This document shows, piece after piece, positions 12,133-24,780 of a stretch of DNA of 64,000 bases. The notes below the pieces were generated by a model. The model was not told the origin of the DNA. It searched no databases and saw only the letters and a program-made list of their open reading frames with translations. The position numbers and the translations under genes were made by a program. Origin of the DNA: Embiotoca jacksoni (taxonomy: Eukaryota; Chordata; Actinopteri; Embiotocidae); the NCBI GenBank assembly GCA_022577435.1, contig JAKOON010000018.1:9460096-9524095 (forward strand). Reading direction: 5' to 3'. Each line of letters begins with the position of its first letter. Position 1 is the stretch's first letter.

Positions 12133-13921
12133 ATTTGCCAAAGCACTGTTCATATGATAATATCTACTGAGATTAATGAATGAGACATTTGTGCATGAGA
12201 ACAATTCACATCTTTGATGAATCTTCACAACTGTATAATTTTACTTTAAATGCGCAGAGTGAAACCTATAAACAAAACTCTATGCATAGTTGTTTTTCTC
12301 TCTTCCTCTCACTCATTCACATTAGCTCTCTCTCTCTCTCACTAACTTGTGCTGGTCACCATACCAACAACTCCTCCACTTGAATTGATCTTTTGTGTGT
12401 TGTATTTCTTTTTGGTGCATTGTGCCGATAAAATGTTTTTGTACTTGTTACTGCTTTAAATAACGAAGGACACCTTATAGCTTTGCAGATCACTGTGTCT
12501 ATTTGAGTATCGGCCTGAGAAGTTCAGTGTACCACTACTATGTGCGCACATAAATTGGACTTATCATATGAAAAAGCTACATTTTCTAAACACCGAAAAC
12601 ATGACAGTACCTGTGCATATCTGAACTTAACATTGCTAATACCAATGCCAAAATGTTTGAAGGCAATTTAAATACACAAACTATTCAATGTACATTTAAT
12701 TCAGGCCACACAAACAGAGCTGTTGTTAAAAACATTTGCAGTGATTTTCTTAATCTCACTCACATAATAAAGTCTGATGTAATTTACTGACAGACACATA
12801 CAAACTTGTATTTACATTGAAATGTAGACCAGGGCTTTTCATCAGGTCAGTTCGATCAAATGCATTTATATTTTTTTTTTTGTATTATTTGTTCAGAGCC
12901 CTACAAAATATGAGCGTCAGAAGTACAACAATGTTTTTTCCTGACACGTGTAATTGGGTTAACATAACTATTTCAAATTAGTCAACCCAGTTTAGTTACA
13001 GATGAGTGAATTATTGCGCTAGACTGGCATATCGCTAATGCAAAAGTAAATACCGCAGACTGGTAATCCTAGCAGTGACATCCTTTAAAAGATATTTGTC
13101 CATTAGATTCACAGAAAAATGTACATGTGAATTTACGAGTCAGACTTTGATCTGATCTTGAACATTAGTGATGTTGCAAAATTGTAACCTTTGTACAGCG
13201 ACACTACTGCCGTTGTGATTATTAATTCAACTCCCTGTATTTGATGAATGACTATTTGATGATTTTATCCTGCTAGCACAGAGAATGAGCTCTGGTCCTT
13301 AATCCTACAAACAACATTGTTCATCTATGTACACACCAACTCCACAGTGGGCTGAGACGATGGAGTTAAAAAAAGGAAAACTTCCATGTCCACTTGGCCA
13401 TCTCTCTTTGAGCTGTGTACCCAATCAGCCACCAGCAGCCTGTAGATTAAGCCTTACTCCACTTGCTTTGCAGAGCTCCTCTCAAGCTGTTTCGAATGGT
13501 TATCTCCAGCTATTGAATGTCTCTCCAAAGCATTTCAGAATTATTCTTAAGATATTAAGAACAGGTTTTGTACATATTCACATAATTTTGTGTGTACGGT
13601 GCTGCTTTGTGTCTATGATAATATGCAATATGTAATTAACATACCAAGCAAAGGCTCCATTTGCTCGGGTCATTGTTGTATTTGTGATCCCTTTAAATAC
13701 GAATACTAACGTGCGCAATCAAGGTCATTCCAAATATCTTAGATGTGTTATTATGAATAATGACCTGCAGGATATTTGCATACGTCTCGTTACGAATGCC
13801 TTTCATAACCAGTCAGTCTTTTCTGACAGCTGCCTGACAAGTCGAATGGGCATCTCCCGCCAATCAGTGGGAAGAAACCAGTCTAACACGGGCACTTCTT
13901 TTATAAAAGCATTTTTCTTTA

Positions 13922-14290
13922 TTAGTGGTTAGCATTGCCGCCTCACACAGGTTCCAGGTTTGGTTCTGGGCCTGGACCTTTCTGTGTGGAGTTTGCATGT
14001 TCTCCCTGTGCCTGCGTGGGTTCTCTCCGGGTACTCCAGCTTCCTCCCAACATCCAAAAACATCTCAGATTAATTGGTGATTCTACAAAAAAAAAAAAAA
14101 AATTGCCCTTAAGTGTGGATGAGAGCGTGATTGGTCTTTGTTTCCGTCTGTCTCTACGTGTTGGCCCTGTGATAGACTGGCGACATGTCCAGGGTGAATG
14201 CTCCCTTCACCCAAAGTGTGCTGGGATAGGCTCCAGCCCCCCTGTGATCCTGTTCAGGATAAAGCAGGTATAGATAATGGATGAATGGAT
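13922..14290 (+). mobile_element. teleost tRNA-headed interspersed repeat (SINE-like), near full length
   Basis: The copy starts with GTGGTTAGCATTGCCGCCTC, resembling a tRNA-type A box. A decayed B-box-like GGTTTGGTTCTGG follows, then the very common fish repeat body (TGTGTGGAGTTTGCATGTTC, ACATCCAAAAACATCTCAG, GATAGACTGGCGACATGTCC, GGGATAGGCTCCAGCC). It ends in a short tandem ATGGATGAATGG tail. An A-run at about 14087-14102 interrupts the body. Two further, more decayed copies lie in reverse orientation at 27433-27762 and 29056-29262. I recognise this as a widespread repeat in percomorph genomes but cannot give its database name. Confidence 0.75.
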
Positions 14291-14530
14291 AGTAAAATGT
14301 CTTAAGTATAATAGCACCGTATTGGGTACCCTAATATAATGATTGAGGGGCTGATGAACTCCTGACTGGGGGGCCCCTGTTTTATCTCTCTTTCTCATTC
14401 TTTCCTGTTTATCTATCTCCTGGCAAATATGGGCAAAAATGCAAGTGATATTAACAGATAAACAAGACAAGGTCAAAACCTAGTATATGGTAGGACCGTG
14501 TATGAAATGCTACAGGCCTTTTTAATGTAA

Positions 14531-14560
14531 CCTCACTCACTCACTCACTCACTCACTCAC
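14531..14560. repeat. (CTCA)n tetranucleotide repeat
   Basis: About seven perfect CTCA units, intronic. Confidence 0.95.
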
Positions 14561-16341
14561 TGAGGGACAGACATTATGATTAAAGGGCTGGCCCCACTGT
14601 TGGCGTCCAGACAAAATAGCACCAAAGCTCTTTTCTCTTGTACACCTCTTTATGTTTGGTTTACTACCTTTTTACTTCTCTGGAGCTATTGCGAAGCACA
14701 CCATCTTTGATTTCTGTTCTAAATTTGAGTTACAGTCGTAGTGTCGGGGGCATTGCGGACAGTGTAGCATAAATAAACATTTGGCAGGTAAATTACAGTC
14801 TAGTTTTTTCGTTATGTAGCACTCTGCCTTTTGTCATCAGCATTCTGCTATGGGGGCCTGCAGGACAAGATGATTATACACAATATCACAAACACCTGAA
14901 CAAATCTAATTCAGTCCACTAATAGTGTTGTGTCTGCAATGAATATTACGCTGGGGAAGACTATTGTGAAATTATTTGGGAGGTTTGAGTCAGAGCAGAG
15001 CTGATATGAATATGTGGTATTTTTTAGGCTGTTTTGCATAAATATATTTGCATTTGAACTGCATTGTATTGTTAGCTGTAGAAAATAGTTTGTCCACCTT
15101 TTTGTGGATGGTGATGACTACAAAAATTGTAGGTATTTATAGCATGGTTGCTTCAACTGCAATATCAACGGAGTATATGTAAAAAAAAAGAGCACCATTA
15201 TTAAATGCACTGAACAAAAATTGTAGGTAATTTGCAGATACAAGATCTAGTGTCTTGTGCACCACAGATAATGAGTTTTGTATCTTAAATGGGCTGTGTA
15301 TCCTGGGAGCTACAATTTGTAAACATCTAAAATAAACACAATAATTGAAGTTTCTTTGGATGTTTTTTAATGCTAAATGAGCTGGAAGGCTTCTTCATTA
15401 CATCTCATGCTGTTTACCTACAGCACTATAAATTTGGTGAACAGCAGTGCCTTATTGTTTGTTGTGTTTAAATCATGACACCAGAAGAGAGGTGAATGTA
15501 GTTCATCCAAATCATAAGTAACAAATCCTATTGAATCCCTTTTAGGGTTCCAGTCTGCATCACAGAGAGTGTCCATGGATGTACATTGCTGCTGATATTT
15601 TTTGAAGGTCATTTTTCAATTCTTGCAGATATCTCAGACAACCATACAATTCTTGATATAACATCATCATCTTACCATCTGTATAACTAGCAGTGTACTA
15701 ACAGTACACAGAAATATATCTGTGTAGATTTTTGCTAAGATTTGTTCAGTATAGGAATCAGATCATTTGTGATTCTTTGTGTTCTTTTAGTTGTTTGTTC
15801 ATCTCAAATAAAGATGTATTGCCTTCAACTTTTAAAACTAGGTCATCAGGTTGTTCTTGTGACATCTGTAGATTTCCAGCTTTTTTTTGTCAATTACATT
15901 TTTTCCTGACTCACTAAAGTGTTTATAGGACTTTAGTGCATGTGTTTGTAGGCACCTAAAGATGCAGGGGAAGATAAATGATGCTGCCACTGCACTCTTC
16001 TGTGCTGTGAAGTTACAGATCAAATTGTAAATGCTGCTAAAGGAGAAGGAGGATGGGCAAGCAGAAGTGAAGAAGTGGGAAAGATTAGAAGAGAGAGGAC
16101 ATAGAAATGGTGAACAATGAGGAGGAGATGCTAACCAAGTAATGAAGGTCTTTCTGCTGCTCTCCGGGGTTGTTTTCTATCTCACTAACTTTCCTATGGG
16201 TTTAAGTGACACAAGATCACAATGTTCAGGTCCCAGTGTACCTCGGCTCAATTTCAGACCTCTCACCTCTCTCATTATCCCTCCGCTGTGTGCTTGTGTG
16301 GCTGTGTTTGAGCTTACATGTACTGTTTGTGAGCTTGTATA

Positions 16342-16351
<10 letters not shown>

Positions 16352-16376
<25 letters not shown>
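16352..16376. repeat. (TA)n microsatellite
   Basis: About 12 TA units directly follow a short TATGTG stretch. Confidence 0.95.
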
Positions 16377-16659
16377 GTCTGTATAAGTCTGAGTATGCGA
16401 GCTCACACATTTGTGCCCAGTGGAAAGCAAAGGCGCTAAACTGAATCAGTCTCTGAAATCACAGCTGGCAAGGGGGAGTTGCTGATAATGGAGATGATCT
16501 GGTGTCAGGGCATCAGGTGTTTCCATTTTGGGTGTGTTAGTGTGTGAATGTGTGCATATCTCAAATGTGGGCCAAGGAGCTAATGGTGCTGATGGACCCA
16601 TATGTTGTCCTAATCAAGTTGTGGGCCCCCTTCCTATTCACATGTATGACCATGCACAC

Positions 16660-17400
16660 ATACACATGAACAGTGCATGGATATATTACGGAGAAATGGA
16701 TACCACATTCAAAGATGGCGCAACCATCATAGACTCTACATAAAAGTGGGTTTAACTTCCAAGTCTGAAAAATGAGGCCGATGCAGAAACGCTTATGCTG
16801 CAATACCATCAAGGGACACCAGAGGTTCAACTTCTTTCATGAAATACGATGCCAATACATTTTTTCCACTAATCATTTTGATGTTGTTAGCTAAAGTCGC
16901 TTTTATTTTATTTTTATTTTATTTCTGGCAGTCAAACTGAAAATAATCAGGTCATTAATTTGAAAATAAGCCTCAAAGAGCCGTCTTTTTGGGGCATGTC
17001 TGTTTGATTGACAGGCCTGTGGTGTAGTCAGGTTACGGCTATCGGTTGGCGGGACGTAGTAGCATCGGCTTTCAAATCAGATTGAGTCAGATCCACCGCT
17101 CTCTCCCCCCAGCTTGTCCAAATACGGTCACTTCTGGCTCCAAACCACTCCAAAGATGGCAACGACCAATATCCGAACTCAAGATTTCATAATGGCCACA
17201 AACTAATGGGTGACGACACTGTTGGTTGCTGCTTGTGTCCCATTGATTCCTATGAAAACTTTTCAATTGCCACATACTCTGAAAAGCATCATGTTTCTTC
17301 CATGTTTTGGGGCCCATACTACATAATGCAGACCTGGTACTGTCTTTTTACAGTCGAGATGGCTGCGTACATGCTTTTATTTGACTTCCACTTCTGAATG
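16660..17400. mobile_element. old unclassified dispersed fish repeat
   Basis: Phrases such as GAAAAATGAGGCCGATGCAG, CAAAGATGGCAACGACCAAT, ACTAATGGGTGACGACACTG and GTCCCATTGATTCCTATG match a repeat that I recall as very frequent in fish genomes. I cannot name or bound it accurately. No open frame longer than chance is present. The assignment rests on recognition of wording, not on a second copy in this window. Confidence 0.35.
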
Positions 17401-17429
17401 GGATGAATAATAAGCGCACAGCCCTTGTA

Positions 17430-17660
17430 TTCACAATTTTACATCCACTCCTTTTTCAGTGATTGTGTATGGCAAACATGCTTTTTGGGATTAGTGTGTG
17501 TCACAGAAAATATGGAAGTTGTAATCACTTGGTTTGTCCACTATGCCAGAAATCCCTTCACAACTCCTGCACTATCTCAGGGTTTGGTAAAGTGCTATCA
17601 GGCCAGACACAAGGTCCTCTGTTGAGGGGTTTCCATATCCTCCGTTCAGAGGCTGTTTAA
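17430..17660 (+). repeat. shared repeat module, inverted relative to 27916-28290
   Basis: The plus strand here (CACAATTTTACATCCACTCC, then TGTGTATGGCAAACATGCTT, TTGGGATTAGTGTGTG) aligns with the minus strand of 27916-28130. At peptide level FFSDCVWQTCFLGLVCV resembles FFSNDYVWENVFLGQCA from the other copy, with neither frame intact. This points to an interspersed repeat family with two decayed copies, identity unknown. Confidence 0.45.
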
Positions 17661-17813
17661 CTCCCTGCAGGTTGTTGGTTTGTAGCCAAGCGAGAGAGAA
17701 AAAACTACATGCTGCCTTAGAGCTGTGCACACTGTTTGAATGTGTGTGAGTGTGTTTCTGTACTTATCAGGATCTCACACTCATAAACACTATCAGCTTT
17801 CAGATACCCAAAG

Positions 17814-17924
<111 letters not shown>

Positions 17925-18070
17925 CAGTAGGATTAGTTTATGGATGAATCAATAATTAATTGTGATGTCATGATGGAGTTTGTTTCCATATTTATTTCAT
18001 TAGTATTAATAGGTTTTGTATGCATGTGCGTGCCACCTGGTAATGACCCTCGGCTGCATGTGGCCTCATT

Positions 18071-18071
<1 letters not shown>

Positions 18072-18119
<48 letters not shown>

Positions 18120-18120
18120 G
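18072..18120. repeat. (CA)n microsatellite
   Basis: About 23 CA units end in CGCACG. On the transcript this tract is complementary to the UG tract at 17816-17924. Confidence 0.97.
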
Positions 18121-18513
18121 GTCAGCCAATTGTGCAGAGCCACCACACACCAGCTGTTTGAGACAAAGTCACTCAGTCGTCATTTGTTCCTTGAGTAACA
18201 TCTGTAACATCTGTCTGAGATTCACTCTTGTCTTTCCTATGTCTGTTGCACAGATCTTAGAAACAACAAAAACTGTAGAAATTGATCAATAGTAATGTGT
18301 TATTTGTTCAGTGACTCCCAGCTCATTTCCTGCAGTACAAAGTTGCACACTGGAAAGGAAAATCAATGTCAAAGGAAAAATGTATAACCTTTCTAGGATC
18401 TTTTTAACAGTGTAATTGGTGAAGAACACGTCCAAATATGCAATAGTTTAATGTCTGCCAAGCCAGTCTCTGCAGGTTTCAGGAAGCCTGTTAGTGACCT
18501 TTTCTACCTTATG

Positions 18514-18990
18514 TGTGGATGTTACTTTTCAGAAAATAAGCAGTACGTACCATTTCCTAGTGGTATGGCACTTTGACTTTTGGTATGCCCCAGCTCCTCT
18601 AAGGTGCCATGTACCAATTTCTGGTGGTATACCAACTCCTTCAGGGGTATGCACCTATCCCTGGAGGCAGGATGCTCCTGTGCCACCGGTACAAAATGTT
18701 TGCTCGTGGCATTAGCCAGGCTAACGTGGCGTAGCAATAGACTGTACGGCCCTGTATGTATGTCTATGGTATGGCCTACCACTTTAATATGGTAAATGAC
18801 ATCAACAGACGGTTTGTACCAGTGGCAAAGGCGCAGCATGCGTCCAGGGATAGGTGCATACACCTGAAGGAGTTGGTATACCACCAGAAATCGGTACATG
18901 GCACTTTAGAGAAGGCGGGGCATAACAAAAGTCGAGGTGCCATACCACTAGGCAACGGTACGTACCACTTTTTCCGAAGTGACATACCAC
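18514..18990. mobile_element. foldback-type transposon with ~180-bp inverted repeats
   Basis: The left arm (about 18514-18697) and right arm (about 18811-18990) are inverted copies. A 43-bp core, 18623-18665 versus the reverse complement of 18843-18885, differs at one base. Outside it the match is about 80-85%, for example GTACGTACC, CCTAGTGGTATGGCAC and AAGTGCCATGTACC against their mirrors. About 115 bp lies between the arms. Both strands therefore translate to near-identical peptides (around FWWYTNSFRGMHLSLEA and FWWYTNSFRCMHLSLDA), which is an artefact of symmetry and not coding. There is no transposase. I infer a non-autonomous DNA element mobilised in trans. Superfamily and target-site duplication are unresolved. 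Confidence 0.75.
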
Positions 18991-19360
18991 CTACCAATTT
19001 GGGATCTTGCTGTCTCTCCTTTCTTGTGAGACGAGGCTGTTAGGTGTATACAATTATAAAAAAAAAAATAAACATTGCCATATTCTATTTTTGAATTTGG
19101 TGCAAAAAAGCTAGTTTGTCATGGCAAATGTTTTGAAGATAAAAATGTTGACAGGTTGCTAGACTGGATGATAATTGGATGAATAAGGTGGGAGGTGCTG
19201 CATGGTAGCCCTTAAACATAGTGCTTGTACATAACTTGATTTCAGGAAAGCAGTGGCCAAAGCAAAAAGGCTGTGATTGTTCTGGGCAGCTCCCATGTTT
19301 AATCTTTTGCAGAGCTTCTACTGTTGGCTCATTCCATTAGCTTAAAAGATGTTTTCTTTT

Positions 19361-19456
19361 TTCTCATGCCTTTACTAGGCAGTACAGAGAAAATAGGAAG
19401 CAAGGGAGCGGGGCACAACAATAATTTACAGCCGGTGTCAAACTAGGGACATTAGT
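19361..19456 (-). mobile_element. SINE-like remnant, reverse orientation
   Basis: CTCATGCCTTTACTAGGCAG followed by an AGAAAATAGGAAGCAAGGGA type sequence resembles the reversed 3' part of the tRNA-derived fish SINE also seen forward at 34632-34830, whose 3' part reads CAAATAAAGGCATCAAATGC. The match is recognisable but decayed. Confidence 0.35.
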
Positions 19457-20100
19457 TTATGGTTGGTTGAGGTGTTAGGTTGTAATACTAAGATAATACT
19501 AGTGTAATAACCTAATGTTTGCACAGACATCTCTTTGCCTTTTTTACCTTTAATGATTTTGGCCTAGCAGCGCTCAAATATTTATTGTTTCTGAATTTGT
19601 TTTGAATTTGTCTTTTCAGGAAGGGGGCTCGTGCTCTAACACTGCCACATTTCTCTCCACAATTCCTCCCTCAATTCCCCATGAGAATAAGCCAAAAGTT
19701 ATTTATTACAATCGGAAGACGGAAATGACTAAATACTAACACTTAATGGAAAAGTTACCAATACTATAACTAGTACACAATGATTTGTTCTAATCATTAT
19801 CAGCTACCGTGGGTGGGAATGGTTTGCTCTATAGCACTGGCACCAATGGCAGGTCCCTGTTACTTCACTGCAGCTAAAATAACAACTATTAACTTCTGAA
19901 TGGGATGCTTAATCAAGTTCTGTGTCTTTTTGCTCAGTGGGTAATTATTTAACGATGCAAGCTAATGAGTTGGACTGAATTAATGAGGAGTGACATCAGA
20001 TAGGATGAAGTGTAAGCCCGTAATGGACTCGTTAAATGTAGACATTACCAGTTAAATTTAAGGAGATTCACAGACACCGTCATTCATGCCCCCCCCACCC

Positions 20101-20127
20101 CACACACACACACACACACACACACAA
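20101..20127. repeat. (CA)n microsatellite after a C run
   Basis: A C-rich run at 20089-20100 leads into about 13 CA units. Confidence 0.93.
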
Positions 20128-22199
20128 AGTAATTGAAAACTCTCTTGTGCCCTCTCTCAGCAAAGCGTTTTTAGAGTTCACACATAGACACTGCTTAAAG
20201 ATATGTCATCTTCCATACTCATCCTCCATCTTCTTATGAAATATGCCATCAGATGTTCTGTCTCTCTCTCTTTCTGAGCGATAGCCGTATGCATAGATTA
20301 TGTTATCAGGGTCTATGAATCCCTTATGTGAGGGAGGAAGCTGACTAAAACAAAGCCTGCTTTATCTAAATATTCCGTAATGCAACACAGCGAGACGTGA
20401 GAATGCCTGAGGACACATTACACCTGGAAAACAAATCTTTAGCAGGCATTTTTTCTGCATAAGAAATCCTGGACTCACTGTGTGTGTTGGTAACTGGCAC
20501 AGAAGGAAAGGTGTGTTGCAGAAAGGCACGATATGTCTTTGCTTCATTGCAGAACCCACTATACTAACAAGCGCATGTGCACAGACACCACACAAATACA
20601 GGCCGTTATACACAAACGCATGGCATCATTCATTCGCAGTCTACGGGGAAGTTCCACAGTCCACAGGCCCTTATGCAGCAGACAGACACAAGCTATTAAA
20701 CAGTGTATAACACGTAACCAGTGTAGTTATTGATGGGACATAGTAAAAGACCATCGAAATAATTTTAATTTCACATGTATTTGCATGCTTTGTCAGTAAA
20801 TAATTTTTATTATTCAGAAATTAAAGAGGACAGCAACCTTGAAATTAGTGACATGATATTGACAGTAGTACAGCTTTACTTAACTTACCTATACGCCGTG
20901 TGGCTTCTCATAGTCGTCTTGGAGCTTGAAAAGAAGTATACAGATTTATTTCAAGTTTACCAAAGCTAATAGGTTCAATCGTGTTTTGGTTTCGTCGGAA
21001 GAGCAACTTAGGCCGTCATTGGTCAGTGTTTTGAATCTTAAATCTTGAAAAAACACATTCCTTTTATCCTGGAACTTTTTTTGTTTTTTTATTGCATTTA
21101 GATGAAAATTTGAGAAAGAAAAAGGACTCGCGGTTGTAGAATTCTGCTTCTGAAAGACCTGGTCTGAGATTTAAATAAAACACTTTTGAGTAGTTCTGTC
21201 TGGACTTTTATCGCAATCTTAGCAAAACTGAGCTTGCATGACATGGTCTGTCTAGTCAGCTATATAATGAAAGCTTCTTCTCAAACTACCGCAACTATGT
21301 CTTATCTTTATCTCCAGAAAGAGAAAGATAAGAATTACCCCATACTTTAGTTAAAACTTTGTCTGTGAGATATTTGTCAGGAGAGAAGATTTTGAATAGA
21401 GAAACAGGAGCAAGCAGAGTTTTGGTCCACCAATAAAAATGCTTTTTGCCAAACATACACAGGATTCATCACTGCATCTGATATTTTTGTCTGTTGTGTA
21501 TTTTCCATGTGTTTAGTCAAAGTTTAACTTTCAGGCACTTCCTCTGTCTTATAGTATATATTGCTTTGCAAGCAAACATCACAATTCTCTGAAAGTTCTC
21601 TGTTAAACATTTATATGGCATAGTTAAGTACCTTCTCCTCAACCCGTGATGAGACATTTGATGAAAAAAAAACTTGATGGAAATCTCAGTAGAAGTCAGC
21701 ATATTCAAGGCTGAGCGTTAAAGCAGTAAATAATTCACCCCCTCTATTTCTCACCCCTCCACCACCCGTCTTTGGTGCTTAAACATTAGTCAAGGTGAAG
21801 TGTTTTCACTGTTCTGTTATTTTATATCGACTCGACAAAGAATTGTGTCTCTGCTAAGCAGCGTTTCCATCATGTGCTTGTTTGCCCATTAGCATTCAAA
21901 GCGGGTGAAAATGACTTGACCTTCTCTTGAAAGCGGGGAGCCGTGAACGAGAAGTTTTAATTGAGTTCTTGTGTCTTCTCCTTTCTCTCTTTTCTCTCTT
22001 TGTCATCAGTACAATTTATGAATGACCTCATCTCATAGACTGTTGAAACAGCTGTGATCTCTTCATTATTTCAATGTGATGGATGAACTTATTCATTCAT
22101 GCCACCACATTGTCTCCCTGTGCACACCACAATTGTCTGTCTCATCTGTTTTCTGACATTTCACCTTTAAATGATGATATTTAAACATGGATACTCAAC

Positions 22200-22840
22200 T
22201 TTAACAATCGGTTTGTTCATCCCTTTGATTCCTTACTCTGTTTTGTCTGCTGCCTACAGAAACATACTGTACCTTTATCAGTAAGGCAGCATACTGAAAG
22301 TTCGTTGCAGTGTTGTCCTCAAATAAAGGTTGTAACAACCAGCCAATGAATTGGGAGATATAGAGAAAAAAAGGTGTGACTATATAATCACACAGTTGTG
22401 TTGCGGGTTTGGCCATAATGTAATGGCATGATGACTTTTTGCAAACATGCACCAATCTAAAACTGATACTAGACCAATATTGACTCAAAATGCTGGATGG
22501 GGTACAGTGACTATGGGGCCAATCTATGCAACTCAATTATATGTTTACATCAATAAGTGCACACTGCCCTGTGTCGGTAGCATACAGGAAGACCTGTCAT
22601 TTTGTTTCTAGTAATGAAGTTACAAGTGGAGGGAGCTAACCACAAAGTTTTAGCTCTTTGTAGGTATATTGTGCTCAGAAGTTGAGCCCGGTGTTGCCTT
22701 ACACGTAAAAGAATGATCCTGGTCTCTTCCACATAGTGAGGCACACAGCTTATTAATTAAACACTGGGATCGGACCAGTACTGGCTAATACTGAAAGCCC
22801 TATTGGGACTGATAACTTGGATCTAGGCATCCCTAGTTGT
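22200..22840. mobile_element. possible decayed hAT-like element
   Basis: ACTGGGATCGGACCAGTACT and TAGGCATCCCTAGTTGTAGC resemble the ends of fish hAT-type repeats, whose termini read like TAGGGATGC when reversed. Only the right end near 22838 is suggestive and the left end is not identified. A 111-codon minus-strand frame inside has no recognisable motif. Confidence 0.25.
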
Positions 22841-24662
22841 AGCCATTATACTGTAGTGGTAGACGTTACATGCATTCAGAATGGATCCGTCAGTGATAAA
22901 TTGAAAGCATTCTCAGACATGAGTACTGAGACAGTTTAATTGTGAGAATAAAAAATAAAAAATCAGCTGTTCATGATCGTACTAATTTGTAGCCCTCCAA
23001 TATGGTCGCCAGAGGACGTATTGTAGTAAATACCCTCAAAACGTCTAAAGACACATGCACTTCAGTACTTTGTACTGTCTATTCAGTTTAATTTTTAAAG
23101 GACAACACTGTCCCCTTCCATTGGCACTGTTCAGCTGAACTGACAAGAATTGATTCTGCTCAATCCGACTATGCTGAGGAAATACATTGAAGGGTTGTGA
23201 TAATGAGGTTTTAGGACTCCATATTTGTCCCCTGGGTGCTTACACAGATAGACATGCTACACTATGCTTGTCATGGCTCAAACATTGATTTCTCTAAAGG
23301 CTGACTACAACATGGTGCACAAACAGACAGACTTGAATATTCATTTAGACACAGTTCTTGCATTTGTATTTAGGTGAATGCTATTTATGAGGAGCAGATT
23401 CACTGAAAGAGTATATGAAGCTTTCTTTTTGAACAATGAATTTTCTTAATTTCAAAGAAAAAAGTTGTGTGTAAAGTTTGCATTTGGTGTGAGTACAAAC
23501 CTGCCTGTTGTTTTGTAAAGTGTGTAAAACATATCAAAATGACTGTCTATATCTGGCATGGCTCCCTTTCAAGTTGTTAAATCACTTAAAAATATGCTTG
23601 CCTACTTTTATATTTCATTTATAGTATCATTATGATTTTGTATTCATTCAGTAGTGTTAAACATTATAACTATTTCCAGTTTGTGTCAGTGTGTTAGGAA
23701 TGTAAAGTATATTGGCAATGAATTTCCATAAATTATAAATCAGAATTTGTCCAGCTGCACTGCAGTCACCCGCTGCAGTGCAGTTATTGTAATGCCGTGG
23801 TCAATGTATATTGTCGAGAGACCTTAAATCATTTCACTTTTGAAGTCACACAAATATTCACCTGTGTCTGTCTCTGAATTATTGTGTCATTTGCATACAG
23901 CATCAGTAAACCTGGTGTAATTCTACATGAATAAACATGTATTATAAAGTATTGTTAGTTTTGTCTGTGCTATTTCTTCTGGAGTACTCAGTATAGACTG
24001 GAATATGATTTGTAAATGAAATATGATATTCATTCTAGCCCATGCCACACACCTCAGATTTATATTTATTTCATTGATAGAGACAAATGAATCATTGTCT
24101 GGTACTGAGTGTATCTGTCTCACAGGCAGCTCCATGGCGAAACCCAAACAAATCCAGCCCAACACCACCCACCTGTACCTCCAGTTCAATCAAAATTCAA
24201 TTAATTATTTTTCTGCATCATATTGGCAAAGCTGCTAATAATAAATGGAACAATATTGTCAAATTATCAAAACAGCATTGACGTCAGTGTTGGCTGTGAA
24301 GTTCAGGCACCAACTGTCTGACTAAAGCAGCTTTTCCCCTTTCCTTTTTTTTTTTTGACTCAAGTTAAGTGCCTTAAATTGAAGTGAGCCTTCAGGGCAT
24401 ATATTGAGATGTATCCAGAATTTTAATGCTCCCTTTTCAATTGTTTAGTTTAGGGAGAGCTGCCAGGTTCCCTGGTATCTCTTTCACACTTTCTCTCTCC
24501 CTCTGTCTCTCTACACCACTTATTACCAGCTCTCTTTTTTTCTGTCTTCTTGTCTTATCTTACCTCCTCAACCAGCTTTCTTTCTTTTCCGATTTGTTGT
24601 ATTCTCTCCATTTGGCAAAGACATGCACACTCCCCAACCAATATTTTGTGTATGTGTTGCAG

Positions 24663-24780
24663 GAATGTAAGCTCAGCAGGTGAGGAGGCGAGACGGAGGA
24701 TGAGGGAGTGTGACGGCCTGACAGATGCTCTGCTCTACGTTATCCAGACCTCTCTGGGAAGTAATGAGATCGACAGCAAG
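24663..24780 (+). CDS. pkp4: pkp4 exon C: ARM4 end to ARM5 start
   Basis: The 118-nt exon follows ttgcag and is bounded by a gtgtgt donor. One leading base completes the split Arg codon of exon B. The product is RNVSSAGEEARRRMRECDGL, then TDALLYVIQTSLGSNEIDSK, ending on a codon boundary. This is the last helix of ARM4 (NVSSAGEEARRRMRE) and the first half of ARM5 (CDGLTDALLYVI). Recalled human PKP4 reads LLYVIQSALGSSEIDSK, so differences are confined to a few positions of the linker. The donor sequence GTGTGTGCG lacks the usual A at +3 and +4 and so looks weaker than most of the other donors here. Confidence 0.96.

Noticed and set aside
18522..19043. Pairs of similar open frames on opposite strands
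   Set aside because: They are produced by the symmetry of the long inverted repeat, not by two genes.
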